From Aegilops tauschii subsp. strangulata (Eukaryota > Streptophyta > Magnoliopsida > Poales > Poaceae): 64,000 nucleotides of DNA. This document shows positions 10,947-21,370 of this stretch, piece by piece. Where the stretch lies: contig NC_053039.3 of assembly GCF_002575655.3 (NCBI RefSeq), forward strand, positions 239,050,622-239,114,621, written 5' to 3'. Below the pieces are notes generated by a model. It had not been told where the DNA came from and did not search any database. It saw only the letters and a program-made list of their open reading frames with translations. The translations under genes were made by a program, and so were the position numbers. Position 1 is the stretch's first letter. Each line of letters starts with the position of its first letter.

Positions 10947-11344
10947 TGGGTGGTATGAAGTGCTCAATGGAGTTTAATTCCCAATCTCTTGAATAAATCT
11001 TGCCAGGTTGGTAAAAATATGTCCCTATCAGTGACAATCACACAAGGCAGCCCATGTAGTTTGAAAATATTGCCAAAGAAAGCATTAGCCACTGATCTGA
11101 TTGAAATGGGGTGATTCATGGGAATAGAACGGTTGTATGTAGTGAATCTGTCTACAACTGCTAGTATGATATAAGTCCATGGAGATGTGAGTCGATGCAA
11201 ACAAGGGAGTGGGCAGATGTTGCAGCAGACCAGGGTACTTACAATGCTCTGGCTTGTTAATTTGGCACACATGGCACTGTCGAATAAACTGTTGCACATG
11301 CAGCTTATTCCAGGTCGGTAAAATAAGAGCTTGTGTCATGTGGG

Positions 11345-11748
11345 GCCAGACTTATAGGCGCAAGGGCCCTGCACCGCCCTAGTTCTGTCCCAGTTTAATT
11401 ATAGAGTCCTATATTTAGGTTAAAGTGTCTGGGTCTTAGTTGGAAAGGTTTAGTCCCGAAGAAGGTTACCCAGCCAACACCCAATTAGAGTTGGAGTCTT
11501 TCACGTCATTGTAATAGGCTACTTACAGCCAAGAGTCTGTCACGTCATTGTAATAGGCTACTTATAGCCACCCCTATGGGATCAATGAGGACAACCAGAA
11601 AATAATCTATCTTCTCACCTTGTGCACCTGTGCCTCAGCGCCCCTCCTCACCTCTTTCTCCAACCATAGGCCGACGAGAGTTCCGCCCTCGTCCTCCGAC
11701 CTCCCACGACTACAACCTCCGTTCCAATCCAACCCCAGCCCGTGACAA
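11345..11748 (+). repeat. LTR-like leader of plus-strand gypsy fragment B
   Basis: The stretch runs from the break in gypsy A to a primer-site-like TTGGTATCAGATT at about 11751-11763 (initiator tRNA-Met type). It contains a 39-bp tandem repeat and pyrimidine-rich coding-like sequence near its end. The left LTR boundary was not fixed. Confidence 0.5.
11494..11570. repeat. 39-bp tandem duplication in LTR of fragment B
   Basis: The copies at 11494-11532 and 11533-11570 share GTCACGTCATTGTAATAGGC, with two or three differences. Such short tandem copies are common in the U3 or R part of LTRs. Confidence 0.85.
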
Positions 11749-11785
11749 CTTGGTATCAGATTCACCTTCCATCCCGGCGGCTGCC

Positions 11786-12385
11786 ATGGCCCCTCCGCCG
11801 CGCCTTCCGCAAACCCTAGAAGAACTCGCCGCCAAACAACACGTGGACCATGAAGCTGTGGTCGCGACTCTCACCAGCCTCTCCGATGAAAATCACACCG
11901 CGCGGGCTGATCGCGCCGAGGACCACGCCACCCTCAAGTCCATCACCGAGATGCTCCAAAAGCTCCAGGGCCAGCTCGCCGATACGACACAACAACAACG
12001 CGCACAGAATCTGGCCCTCCTCCGGTTTGAAGGGAAGGGCACACCTCAACTTGGTGGCCTCGGGCTCATGCAGCCACCTGCGGCTACATCCAACGCCGGG
12101 GACAGGGCCGCCCTGTCGGATCCATCCGATCGCGCTTCGCGACTCTACAAAATCGACTTCCCCCTCTTTGACGGGGCGAGCGACCCACGGCCGTGGTTGA
12201 TATGCTGCTACCTGTTCTTCCTCGGCCAGCGGACGTAGGATTCTGATAAGATGTGGCTCGCCTCCTTCCACCTCACCGACATCGCCGCCTTATGGTACGA
12301 CCATCTCGAGGCAAAGTTAGGCCAGCGGCCGTCCTGGCGAGAGTTTCAAACACTCATCTCTAACCACTTCGGACCGCCGACACAC
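11786..12385 (+). pseudogene. gag fragment of gypsy B
   Basis: The frame starts MAPPPRLPQTLEELAAKQH, continues through a coiled-coil-like region and reaches the retrotransposon gag domain: KIDFPLFDGASDPRPWL, then an in-frame TAG at 12236-12238, then KMWLASFHLTDIAALWYDHL and SWREFQTLISNHFGPP. Gag would form the virus-like particle. The gene stops abruptly at about 12385, where an opposite-strand gag begins, so it is truncated as well as interrupted by a stop. Confidence 0.82.
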
Positions 12386-13629
12386 CCATCTTCATCATTA
12401 TTATCATGAAAACTAGAAGAACACGCTTTCACAAAGCAATCTTTTTTAGCACGCATCCTAGCGGTTCTTTCTTTGCACTCATCAATGGAAATTCTCATGG
12501 CTTTGAGAGACTCATTGATATCATGCTTAGGTGGAATAGATCTAAGTTTCAAAGAATCAACATCGAGAGAAATTCTATCCACGTTCCTAGCCAACTCATC
12601 AATCTTAGGCAATTTTTCTTCAAGCAAAGCATTGAAATTCTTTTGCGAATTCATAAATTCTTTAACACTAGTCTCAAAATCAGAGGGCATCTTATTAAAA
12701 TTTCCATAAGAGTTGTTGTAGGAATTACCATAATTATTAGAGGAATTACTAGGGAACGACCTAGAATTAAAGTTTCCTCTATACACGTTGTTACCAAAAT
12801 TGTTCCTACCAAAAAAATTCACATCCATAGATTAATTATTATTCTCAATCAAGGTGGACAAAGGCATATCATTAGGATCAGAAGAAACACTTTTATTAGC
12901 AAACAATTTCATAAGTTCATCCAACTTTCCACTCAAAACATTAATCTCTTCAATTGCATGAACCTTTTTACTAGTAGATTTTTCGGTGTGCCATTGAGAA
13001 TAATTAACCATAATATTATCTAGGAGTTTAGTAGCTTCTCCTAAAGTGATTTCCATAAAAGTGCCTCCCGCGGCTGAATCTAAAAGATTTCTAGAAGCAA
13101 AATTCAATCCGGCATAATTTTTTTGTATAATCATCCACAAATTCAAACCATGTGTAGGGCAATTACGTATCATTAATTTCATCCTCTCCCAAGCTCGTGC
13201 AACATGCTCATGATCAAGTTGCTTAAAATTCATAATATTGTTTCTAAGAGAGATGATCTTAGCGCGAGGAAAATACTTAGAGATAAAAGCATCTTTGCAC
13301 TTATTCCATGAATCAATACTATTTTTAGGCAAAGAAGAGAACCAAGTTTTAGCACAATCTCTAAACGAAAATAGAAATAACTTCAATTTCACAATATCAT
13401 TATCCACATCTTTCTTTTTTTGCATATCGCACAAATCAACAAAGTTGTTTAGATGGGTAGCGACATCTTCACTAGGAAGGCCAGAAAATTGATCTTTCAT
13501 AACAAGATTCAATAAAGCAGCATTAATTTCACAAGATTCAACATCGGTAATAGGAGCAATCGAAGTGCTAATAAAATCATTGTTGTTGGTATTGGAAAAG
13601 TCACACAATTTAGTGTTATCTTGAGCCAT
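12386..13629 (-). pseudogene. gag of Athila-like gypsy element (truncated)
   Basis: On the minus strand the frame starts MAQDNTKLCDF at 13629. It includes the gag-domain stretch KLKLFLFSFRDCAKTWFSSL, then SWNKCKDAFISKYFPRAKI and ERMKLMIRNCPTHGL. An in-frame stop at 12832-12834 splits it from a second open part, rich in Asn and Gly and then coiled-coil-like, which ends at about 12386 against fragment B. The rest of gag and all of pol are missing. The family is inferred from the tRNA-Asp primer site and the LTR just upstream. Confidence 0.82.
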
Positions 13630-13817
13630 CGTGACAAACAATCAATCTAACACACAAGCACAGAAGAAGCAAGTGAAAAGAGACGAACGGAAAAAGGGCG
13701 AATAAAATGGCAAGGGTGAAGTGGGGGAGAGGAAAATGAGAGGCAAATGGCAAATAATGTAATGCGAGGGAGAAGAGTTTGTGATGGGTACTTGGTATGT
13801 CTTGACTTGTGCGTAGA

Positions 13818-13912
13818 TCTTCCCGACAACGGCGCCAGAAATGGCTAGTTGACGGGAGATCAAATCTTGACTTGACTTGGCACAAATCTCCCCGGCAACA
13901 GCGCCAGAAATC
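13818..13912 (-). other. Duplicated tRNA-Asp-type primer-binding sites
   Basis: The minus strand shows TGGCGCTGTTGCCGGGGA at about 13889-13906 and a second version, TGGCGCCGTTGTCGGGAA, at about 13820-13837. Each is preceded by ATTTC and followed by a GTCAAGTCAAG-like stretch. Both fit the 3' end of plant tRNA-Asp. The copy next to the LTR is the real position, and the second is an internal duplication of about 69 bp. Confidence 0.8.
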
Positions 13913-15484
13913 CTTCTTGCTACCACTTGAGCATGCGTTGGTTTTCCCTTGAAGAGGAAAGGGTGATGCAGCAAAGTAGCGTAAGTATTTCCCTCAGTTT
14001 TTGAGAACCAAGATATCAATCCAGTAGGAGACTACACACAAATCGCCTAGTACCTGCACAAACAATCAAGAACCTTGCAACCAACGCGATAAAGGGGTTG
14101 TCAATCCCTTCACGGCCACTTGCAAAAGTGAGATCTGATAAAGATAATAAGATAAATATTTTTGGTATTTTTGTTGTATAGATTGGAAAATAAAGATTGC
14201 AAAATAAACGGTAAACTAAAATTATAGATCGGAAACTTATATGATGTAAAGTAGACCCGGGGGCCATAGGTTTCACTAGTGGCTTCTCTCAAGATAGCAT
14301 ATATTACGGTGGGTGAATAAATTACTGCCGAGCAATTGATAGAAAAGCACATAGTTATGAGAATATCTAGGCATGATCATGTATATAGGCATCACGTCCG
14401 TGTCAAGTAGACCGAAACGATTCTGCATGTACTACTATTACTCCACACATCGACCGCTATCCAGCATGCATCTAGAGTATTAAGTTCATAAGAACAGAGT
14501 AACGCATTAGGCAAGATGACATGATGTAGAGGGATAAACTCAAGCAATACGATATAAACCCCATATTTTTTATCCTCGATGGCAACAATACAATACATGT
14601 CGGTTCCCTTTCTGTCACTGGGATCGAGCACCGCAAGATTGAACCCAAAGCTAAGCACTTCTCCCATTGCAAGAAAGATCAATCTAGTAGGCCAAACCAA
14701 ACTGATAATTCGAAGAGACTTGCAAGGATATCAAATCATGCATATAAGAATTCAGAGAAGAATCAAATATTGTTCATAGATAATCTTGATCATAAACCCA
14801 CAATTCATCGGATCTCGGCAAACACACCGCAAAAAGTATTACATCGAATAGATCTCCAAGAAGATCGAGGAGAACTTTGTATTGAGATCCAAAGAGAGAG
14901 AAGAAGCCATCTAGCTAATAACCATGGACCCGAAGGTCTGTGGTAAACTACTCACACATCATCGGAGAGGCTATGGTGTTGATGTAGAAGCCCTCCGTGA
15001 TCGATTCCCCCTCCGGTGGAGCACCGGAAAAGGCCCAAGATGGGACTCACGGGTACAGAAGGTTGCGGCGGTGGAAAAAGTGTTTTGTGGCCCCCCTGGA
15101 TGTTTTCAGGGTATAAGAGTATATATAGGCGAAAGAAGTAGGTCGGTGGAGCTGCGAGGGGCCCACGAGGGTGGGGGCGCGCCTACCCCCTGGGCGCAAC
15201 CTCCTGCCTTGTGGCTTCCTCGTTGCTTCCCTGACTTCCACTCCAAGTCTTATGGGTTGCGTTTGTTCCAAGAAATATCCTCACAAAGGTTTTGTTCCGT
15301 TTGATATTCCTTTTCTGCGAAACACTGAAATAGGCAAAAAACAGCAATTTGCACTGGGCCTCCGGTTAATAGGTTAGTCCCAAAAATAATATAAAAGAGC
15401 ATAATAAAGCCCATTAAACATCCAAAACAGATAATATAATAGCATGGAACAATCAAAAATTATAGGTACGTTGGAGACGTATCA
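13912..15484 (-). repeat. 5' LTR of the Athila-like element
   Basis: On the minus strand it begins TGATACGTCTCCAACGTACC at 15484 and runs to the primer site near 13912. A TATA box (CTATATATACTC) lies at about 15120-15128. The start sequence is common to a large wheat gypsy family. It lies directly against a LINE reverse-transcriptase frame at its outer end. No second LTR is present in the window. Confidence 0.85.
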
Positions 15485-17200
15485 TTGACCTTGTCAAAAG
15501 CCTTCACAAAGTCAATTTTGAAAATGACAATCCCTTTCTTTGATTTGTGACACACGTGGATGTACTTAGAACTCCATGCAAGACAATCTTGAATATTCCT
15601 GGTTTTGCTAAAACCATATTGGTTTTTGCTAACTCTAGATATGATGATTGGTTGGGCCCTATTAGCAAGAAGTATGGTGAAAATTTTGATAGGCATGCTT
15701 ACCAGGGAGATGGGCCTGAAATCATTGGGGGATTCAGGATTGTCTTTCTTAAGGATTAATGAGATGTATGATGTGTTAATAGGCCGCAGTGAAACTGTTT
15801 CTAGGTAAAAGTCATTAATGGACTTGTAGAAGCAGTGTTTGATGATATGCCAACATTTTTTCATAAAATGTCCATTAAAGCCATCAGGGCCAGGGGATTT
15901 GTCATTAGGCATGTGTTTATTATGTCATCAATTTCCTCATTGGAAAAGGGCCTATCAAGCTCTTGAGGAGTATCATCCATGACCAGGTGGGATATGTCAA
16001 AGTTCTTGTAACTGTCAGTATGGGTACCAATGCTCTCTTTGGAAGATGCCCAAATGATGGTAGCCTTATGATCATGATCATCGATGTATTGACCATCAGC
16101 AGATAGTAGGAAAGTGATGTAGTTGTGCCTAAAAACCTGAGATGCAATGGCATGAAAAAACTTTGTATTCTCATCTCCAAGATTGGCCCATTTGATATTA
16201 GCTCTGATTCTCCAATATATTCTTTTTGTCTCCAACCATTTGTTTGTGTGATTGATGAGAACTTTCCTGAAATTCTTTTCAATCTTGGTAAGCATTCTTT
16301 GATCTTCCAGACCATCCATCAGTTTCACATAGAAACAACCATTTTCAATGGTTTTATTGAGCCGAGAGAACTGTTTGCTCCATTTTTTTAGACCCCTTCC
16401 GAGAGCTTTAAATTTGGCATTTAGGTGCTTAGTTGAATCTGCGAAATGTATAGAATTGTTCCAGTGGTTTTCCATAGTTTCAATGAAGCCATTGAATTCT
16501 GTCCAAAATTCCTCAAATATGAAAATGTTGCTTTTAGAAATATTATCCATCATAATTTTGATAGGCACATGATCCGATGATATCTTGGCCAGCGGGATGG
16601 CCAGAGTTGATGGGTGAACAGTAGTCCAATGAGTGATTATGAATACCCAATCCAGCTTTTCCACAAGAGGCATGTCTTGTTTATTACTCCATGTAAATGA
16701 TCTACCCTTCAGAGGGATTTCCACAAGATCAAGATTTATAATGATGTTGTTGAAAAGCATCATACTGTTTGGATCACCACCTGGGTTATTCCTATTGTCT
16801 GGTCCTCTGATAAAATTAAAATCCCCCAGGATCATCCAAAGCTTATTCTGGCTGATATTAAGATTCTGCAGCCATACAAAAAATTCCTATTTACCTTCCA
16901 TGGAATTGGGACCATAGACATTAGTTAAATACCAGCTGCTGTTATCCAGGTTAGAGGTAAATTCAATAGTCATATGAAAGTAATTTTGGGATATGATTTC
17001 CCCTTTGAACATGTTGCCATTCCATATTGTGATGATACCACCAGAATTACCATTAGACGGAGAAAAGCAGAACTGATTGAACCTCTTGGGGCATTTTTTT
17101 AATATAGGCAAGATCAAAATTATCTCTTTTGGTTTCTTGGAAGGTCATGATGCAACATGCACTCTCATCAATTTTCTGTCTGATATCATTCCTTCTAGCA
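15485..17200 (-). pseudogene. LINE ORF2: endonuclease and partial reverse transcriptase
   Basis: The endonuclease part reads GGIITIWNGNMFKGEI and LTNVYGPN (17117-16887), then ILGDFNFIRGPDNRNNPGG, FTWSNKQDMPLVEKLDWVF and SSDHVPI (16835 onward). The last corresponds to the SDH motif of AP endonucleases. The reverse transcriptase follows with DKSPGPDGFNG, FRPISLVSMPIKIF and VIFKIDFVKAFDKVN. A stop or gap near 16887 and a frameshift near 15900 break the frame, and everything after reverse-transcriptase motif A is lost. ORF2 nicks DNA and copies the RNA at the nick. Confidence 0.88.
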
Positions 17201-17604
17201 GTAGAGTTAATCTCTCTAACATTCTAGTTTAAAATGTTCCAACTCCTATTCATGGCTGACATCTTGGGGTTGAAAAAATATCATACTTTGAATAGCATAG
17301 CATGATATACCATTGGGAGTATAGGTGGACATATAGTAAGACAGACTCAGATCATTGCTGTAAAGGACTACTGGTCTATGCAGATTGTAGCAAGTATTGA
17401 TACCAGTACAACAAATGGAAGCAGGATAATAACACCAAAAGATAACTAACATTCCAAGATTGCCAAGGTTGCATGAGTGCAAATTATTACAGACCATAGG
17501 GAACTTTGATGCACGCATGCATCCAAATGAGATGAAGTAGATAGACAATAGATAAAAGATAGCTAGGAGGCAGTTAGGGGAGCCACCAATGCCCTAGGTG
17601 GTGT

Positions 17605-20433
17605 AACTTCTACTATTCATCAGAACTGTCATAATTCAGAATCTGAGATGACACTTCATGAGGCGCCATCTTGCATGGACCAGTACCAATTGCTTGCAGG
17701 GTTTCCATGGGCAGTTCTGGAGGTGGAGGAGCATGCTTGTTGATTACCATAGCATCAAATTGAGGGCCCAAGTTGACAGACACAGACTTCTTCTGCTTCT
17801 TTGAGCTATGCTGCATGTTCTGATGTTTAGCAGGGCTTGCAACTCTCATATTAGAAGCCTCAGCAGGTGCCTTAACTTTAAATCCTTTAGTTATGAGAGC
17901 AATCCTATCACTCCTCCTACAAAAATATTCATCAATAATTGTATTTTTGTTTTTTTGTTGCAAGACTTCTGTACCTCAGCAAATTCCTGGCTAGTTATTT
18001 CCTCAATGCTGACAGAGCTGGTATGTTGTGGTAATTCTTGGACTGTCTGAATCTAGAGGAAACACCTTTTATTAGATCCACTAGTGCCCATCACATCAAC
18101 CACATCGCATTTGGCATTAATGATCTTGTTTCCCACAAGCTTGGGGATGATATCATGAGCATAAGAGCATTAGTAACCAAGTTACCCACCAAGTCTTGAA
18201 GTGCAGCAATATGTTCTGTGAGACCCTCCACTGAGATGTTGCAAGTCTGAACAGGCTGAGAGGTACTAGTAGAAGGGATATCATTGTAGTTCATACTAGA
18301 ATTATGGGGAATGAACATAGGGCTAGTATCAGCAGGTAATGAATGATGTGGACTCTCATGATCAAGTGGGCTATAATCAGGCCCAAGAGTGTCATGCACA
18401 ACATTATGAGCAGCAAAGATAACAGGAGCATCAACATTCATATCAATAACAGGAGCATCAATCACAGGAGCAGCAGATATCATATTCACAACATCTTCAT
18501 TAGCAACATTCTCAGCATTGTGAATGACATTATCATTATTAACTGGATGCACATCCTCATATGGTGCTCCCAGGTTTTCATTATGTGGATTGATAACCAC
18601 CTGGTCCATAGGAATATTTCCAAGGACCTCCTCACGCCAAAACCCCCCATGAACATGTGGCAGAGGATGAGGATTGCCACCATCCGGAGGGAGTGGGTCC
18701 TCATCTCCACCCTGCTGCCCAATCAGTTCTCTAGATAGTATATATGTGGGACAGGTCCAAGAGTCCCCATAGCCAACATCATCAAGGTTTTGGAGCACAA
18801 CAATACTGATAGGAATAGTGTAAACATTCATAACTCTGAGTTTCACAATGATTCTTGACTTATCTCTAGGATCTTTGTTCCAGATCAGAAACCTTCCATA
18901 GGGGGAAACCGTGCGACTAACCACTGATACGTCCCAGCATTCTAACGGGAAGTTCATCATTAAAATACAAACATCGTGAGTAAAAGTGATGTTGCGATAG
19001 TTCAGACTTCTATCATACCTACTGATCCTCAGAACAGAGTCTCCAATCCGAAAAGGACTACTACTGACAGCCGTATCTCTATAGCAAGCAGTGGTGAACT
19101 GGATCAGAGCCGTACCCATACCACAACGAGACGTGTAGTTGATGCGCCATCCGCGCCCTTCGAGGAAGGTGGTGATCAAAGCAATGGCTCCATGGAACTC
19201 CTCAACAGATACTTCGGGGACGAGGGTAGCGACAGCCCACTCGTCGTAGACCATGGATAGTTCTCCTCCGAGGACTACATAGCCACGACGTGCACGAAGG
19301 GGGCTAGGAGGGATGATGGTGGTGTCATGTGGAAGGTGGGGGAGAGGGTTGCAGGGGTAGCAAGCCATCTCGGACGGTGCTGTGTTGGCAGGTGGACCAG
19401 GGGAGGGAGGACGAAGGTGAGAAGACAAGGAGACGACGCGGGTAGCGGATATAACATGCTGTGGGCGCTGAGTTTATTTGATCCGATAAGCACAACCAGA
19501 GATTTTCTTGTTAAATCAGAATCTAGCAATGTGGTTATATCCATAACAAGAACGACATCTGATTTTATTGTTGCATTGATTGCGCGTGTGTTCATATCCA
19601 AGGCATTTTAGGCAGAAAATATTACTGGAGGAATTCCCGTCGTTGTTGGGTCGAGATGATCCGTCTTCCGCAGAGTTGGGCTGGAGGGGGTTCATGGGCT
19701 CTAGAGGCCCAGAGACAAAAGGAGGGATCGTGCTGCCATTTGAAAAGTGGTTGGGACTTAGAACGACCGATCCGTTATGCATGGCGGCCGTTGGAGATGC
19801 AACAGACATGCGGTTTTCACGATCAAGTGCTTGTTCTCGAGTTGAATCAACAGATCTGATCGGGATGGTATTAGCACCAGTTAAAGCATGATCCATTTAT
19901 TGTGGTGTAGCATTCCCCGGGTTCTAGGTTGCGATATGATCAAGGATTTTGCGGTAAACTTATTTAACAGGAACGTTGCGAGATGACATACCTTTACGTC
20001 GAGTAGGCACCATAGTCCACTCCGCATCTTGTTCAGAGTACCATTTCTTTTCTTCATATAACCAATTAGTGCCTCCACCACTCCAAAGGTGGGAACAACA
20101 CTTGAATAGATCACATGTGAATTGGATCTTCCACACCAAGAAAAAAACCACTGCCTTTGAGAAAACTTTGAACCGATATACATTGCCAGAGATGTGAGAG
20201 ACCTCAAATGATTGGTAGTCACCACCAGTGCAAGCAGATAAAACCAGGATAATGTTGAGAGGATTTAAACGGAATGCAAATCTTGCGAAGGATATCACCA
20301 TTGTGAAGCCATGAGAGGAAGAGACCGGGTTCACCGAAGATTGAAAGTACTTACGTATCTCATCTCTGAAATGATGACCAAATGAGAAATCCAGTTGATG
20401 AGCAATGGAATTGGGGTCTGAAGAAGGATCCAT
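17605..20433 (-). pseudogene. LINE ORF1 (RNA-binding protein), broken
   Basis: It begins MDPSSDPNSIAHQLDF at 20433. Three open pieces follow (20433-19960, 19896-19516, 19428-18091), and a C-terminal piece (17963-17613) carries RRSDRIALITKGFK. A zinc knuckle of the form CX2CX4HX4C (CLKCLGYEHTRNQC) lies at about 19590-19640, followed by a second, incomplete knuckle. The third piece holds the conserved ORF1 core with WNKDPRDKSRIIVKLRV. Frameshifts separate the pieces. ORF1 proteins bind the LINE RNA. Confidence 0.8.
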
Positions 20434-20559
20434 CAGATTGGAAAGGCTTTTGAGTGGAGGGATCAGGCTGGATCATGGCCGAAGCCATGGTCACCGTGAG
20501 GGAGGTGGGAGGGTGTGGGTTGGTGGGTGGAAGGAGCCATCTAAACACTATATGTGCTG

Positions 20560-21170
20560 AGTAAGAACACATTGAGTTCATATTTAACTCTGGATAGGGC
20601 ATCAGCTACCTTGTTGGTATTTCCCTTTTTATATTCCACTGAAAATTGTAGGCCAAAAATCTGATCAAAAGTTTTATGCTGAGCACCATAATGTACTTTA
20701 AACTTTCTTGATCTATCCTAATAACTAGTGAAGAAGCAGTAAAATAATGCTTCCACTTTTTGAGTGCTTCTAGAATAGCAATTCTTTCTTCGTCATAAGT
20801 TGACAAGGTCTTGGCCCTGGGTCCCAGAGTTTTGCTGAAGTAAGAAATAGGCCTCCCTTCTACTCCCTGCCGTCCTTTTTAGTCTGCATATAAGTTTTGT
20901 CTGAAGTCAAATTATCTCTACTTTGACCAAACTTATAGAAAAAAGTATTAACATTCATAATATCAAATCGGTATTATTAGATTCATCATGAAATGTAGTT
21001 TCATAGTATATATATTTGGTATAGTAGATGTTGATATCTTTTAGTATAAATTTGGTCAAACTTTACAAAGTTTGACTTAACACAAATCTAATACATAGAG
21101 TAAAAAGGACCGGAGGGAGTAAATTACAATAGCCCCAATCTCATAATTGCAAGCATCAACCTCTAGGAAA
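20560..21170 (-). pseudogene. RNase H fragment of gypsy element A, split by a MITE
   Basis: On the minus strand the pieces read LEVDACNYEIGAIVI (21170-21122), then after the MITE GRPISYFSKTLGP, LSTYDEERIAILEALKKW (with the RNase H Glu) and VIRIDQESLKYI. In the last piece the usual TDH reads IDQ. Order and orientation match the integrase fragment at 9482-11344, so this is probably the same element. Confidence 0.82.
20863..21119. mobile_element. Stowaway-like MITE, 257 bp, in the gypsy A RNase H
   Basis: The ends are CTCCCTGCCGTCCTTTTTA and its inverted counterpart (TAAAAAGGACCGGAGGGAG). TA flanks lie at 20861-20862 and 21120-21121. The interior is AT-rich and non-coding, with TTTGACCAAACTT and TTTGGTCAAACTT as inverted inner repeats. 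Confidence 0.88.
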
Positions 21171-21210
21171 GAACCCATAATCCCATAATTGCAACCATAA
21201 CCTGCCTCTG

Positions 21211-21365
21211 ATGCCATATGTGATAGCCTAACTTAATCGGGATGATAGACTACTCATATCAATAAGGAATTCCTTATTTTTCGGGAGCCCACTTCGAAAG
21301 AACTCCAAAGTTAAGCATACTCGTGTTGGAGAAATTTCAGGATGAGTGACCTCAGAAGCAGAGAA
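21211..21365. repeat. LTR fragment with a 5S-rRNA-like segment
   Basis: TGTGATAGCC at 21211 lies two bases after a primer-site complement (CTCTGATGCCA). At 21299-21353 the + strand reads AGAACTCCAAAGTTAAGC and AGGATGAGTGACCTC, close to the internal promoter (box A and box C) part of plant 5S rRNA. The middle is divergent, so it is not a functional 5S gene. LTRs with 5S-like sequence are known from the Cassandra TRIM elements; whether this is one is not settled. Confidence 0.55.
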
Positions 21366-21370
21366 AGTTC

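Larger units (their letters stand above)
9482..11344 (-). pseudogene. Integrase region of gypsy element A (broken)
   Basis: The minus-strand frames show the integrase zinc-region motif QQFIRQCHVCQINKPEH (about 11260-11310). They also show the catalytic-core pieces AVVDRFTTY and LFKRLGIKLH, then YHPQTDGQTERVNQCLENY with the catalytic Glu (about 10066-10118), FQAFYGREPT, and the C-terminal HSKYYGPFRILQKVGHASYK. The gene would join retrotransposon cDNA to host DNA. It is cut by a LINE (10119-10943) and a MITE (9940-10061) and has frameshifts, so it cannot be expressed as one protein. Confidence 0.85.
15485..20545 (-). mobile_element. Long LINE (ORF1 plus ORF2), 3' end cut off by an Athila-like LTR
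   Basis: The minus-strand order is ORF1 (20433 to about 17610), a spacer, then ORF2 with endonuclease and the first part of reverse transcriptase (17200-15485). This is the order of plant L1-type elements. ORF2 stops inside DFVKAFDKVN where the LTR begins. The right end lies against the gypsy A RNase H frame at about 20545. Confidence 0.85.
8948..21210 (-). mobile_element. Decayed Ty3/gypsy element A, minus strand, split by many later insertions
   Basis: Pieces of one minus-strand gypsy pol gene appear on both sides of foreign DNA: RNase H at 20560-20860 and 21122-21170, integrase at 10945-11344 and 9482-10118, and the post-integrase end at about 9250-9396. The left end at 8948 (TGTTACAC on +) would be the LTR end. 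A primer-site complement (CTCTGATGCCA) at about 21198-21208 lies beside TGTGATAG at the right. The inserted DNA is three Stowaway MITEs, a LINE tail, a gag fragment, an Athila-like fragment and a long LINE. That both halves belong to one insertion is inference. Confidence 0.6.

Noticed and set aside
12406..13023. 205-codon plus-strand frame opposite the Athila-like gag
   Set aside because: It is the complement of a recognised gag and has no domain of its own.
21299..21353. A functional 5S rRNA gene
   Set aside because: Only about half of the 5S length is recognisable, the middle is divergent and the 5' and 3' parts are missing.
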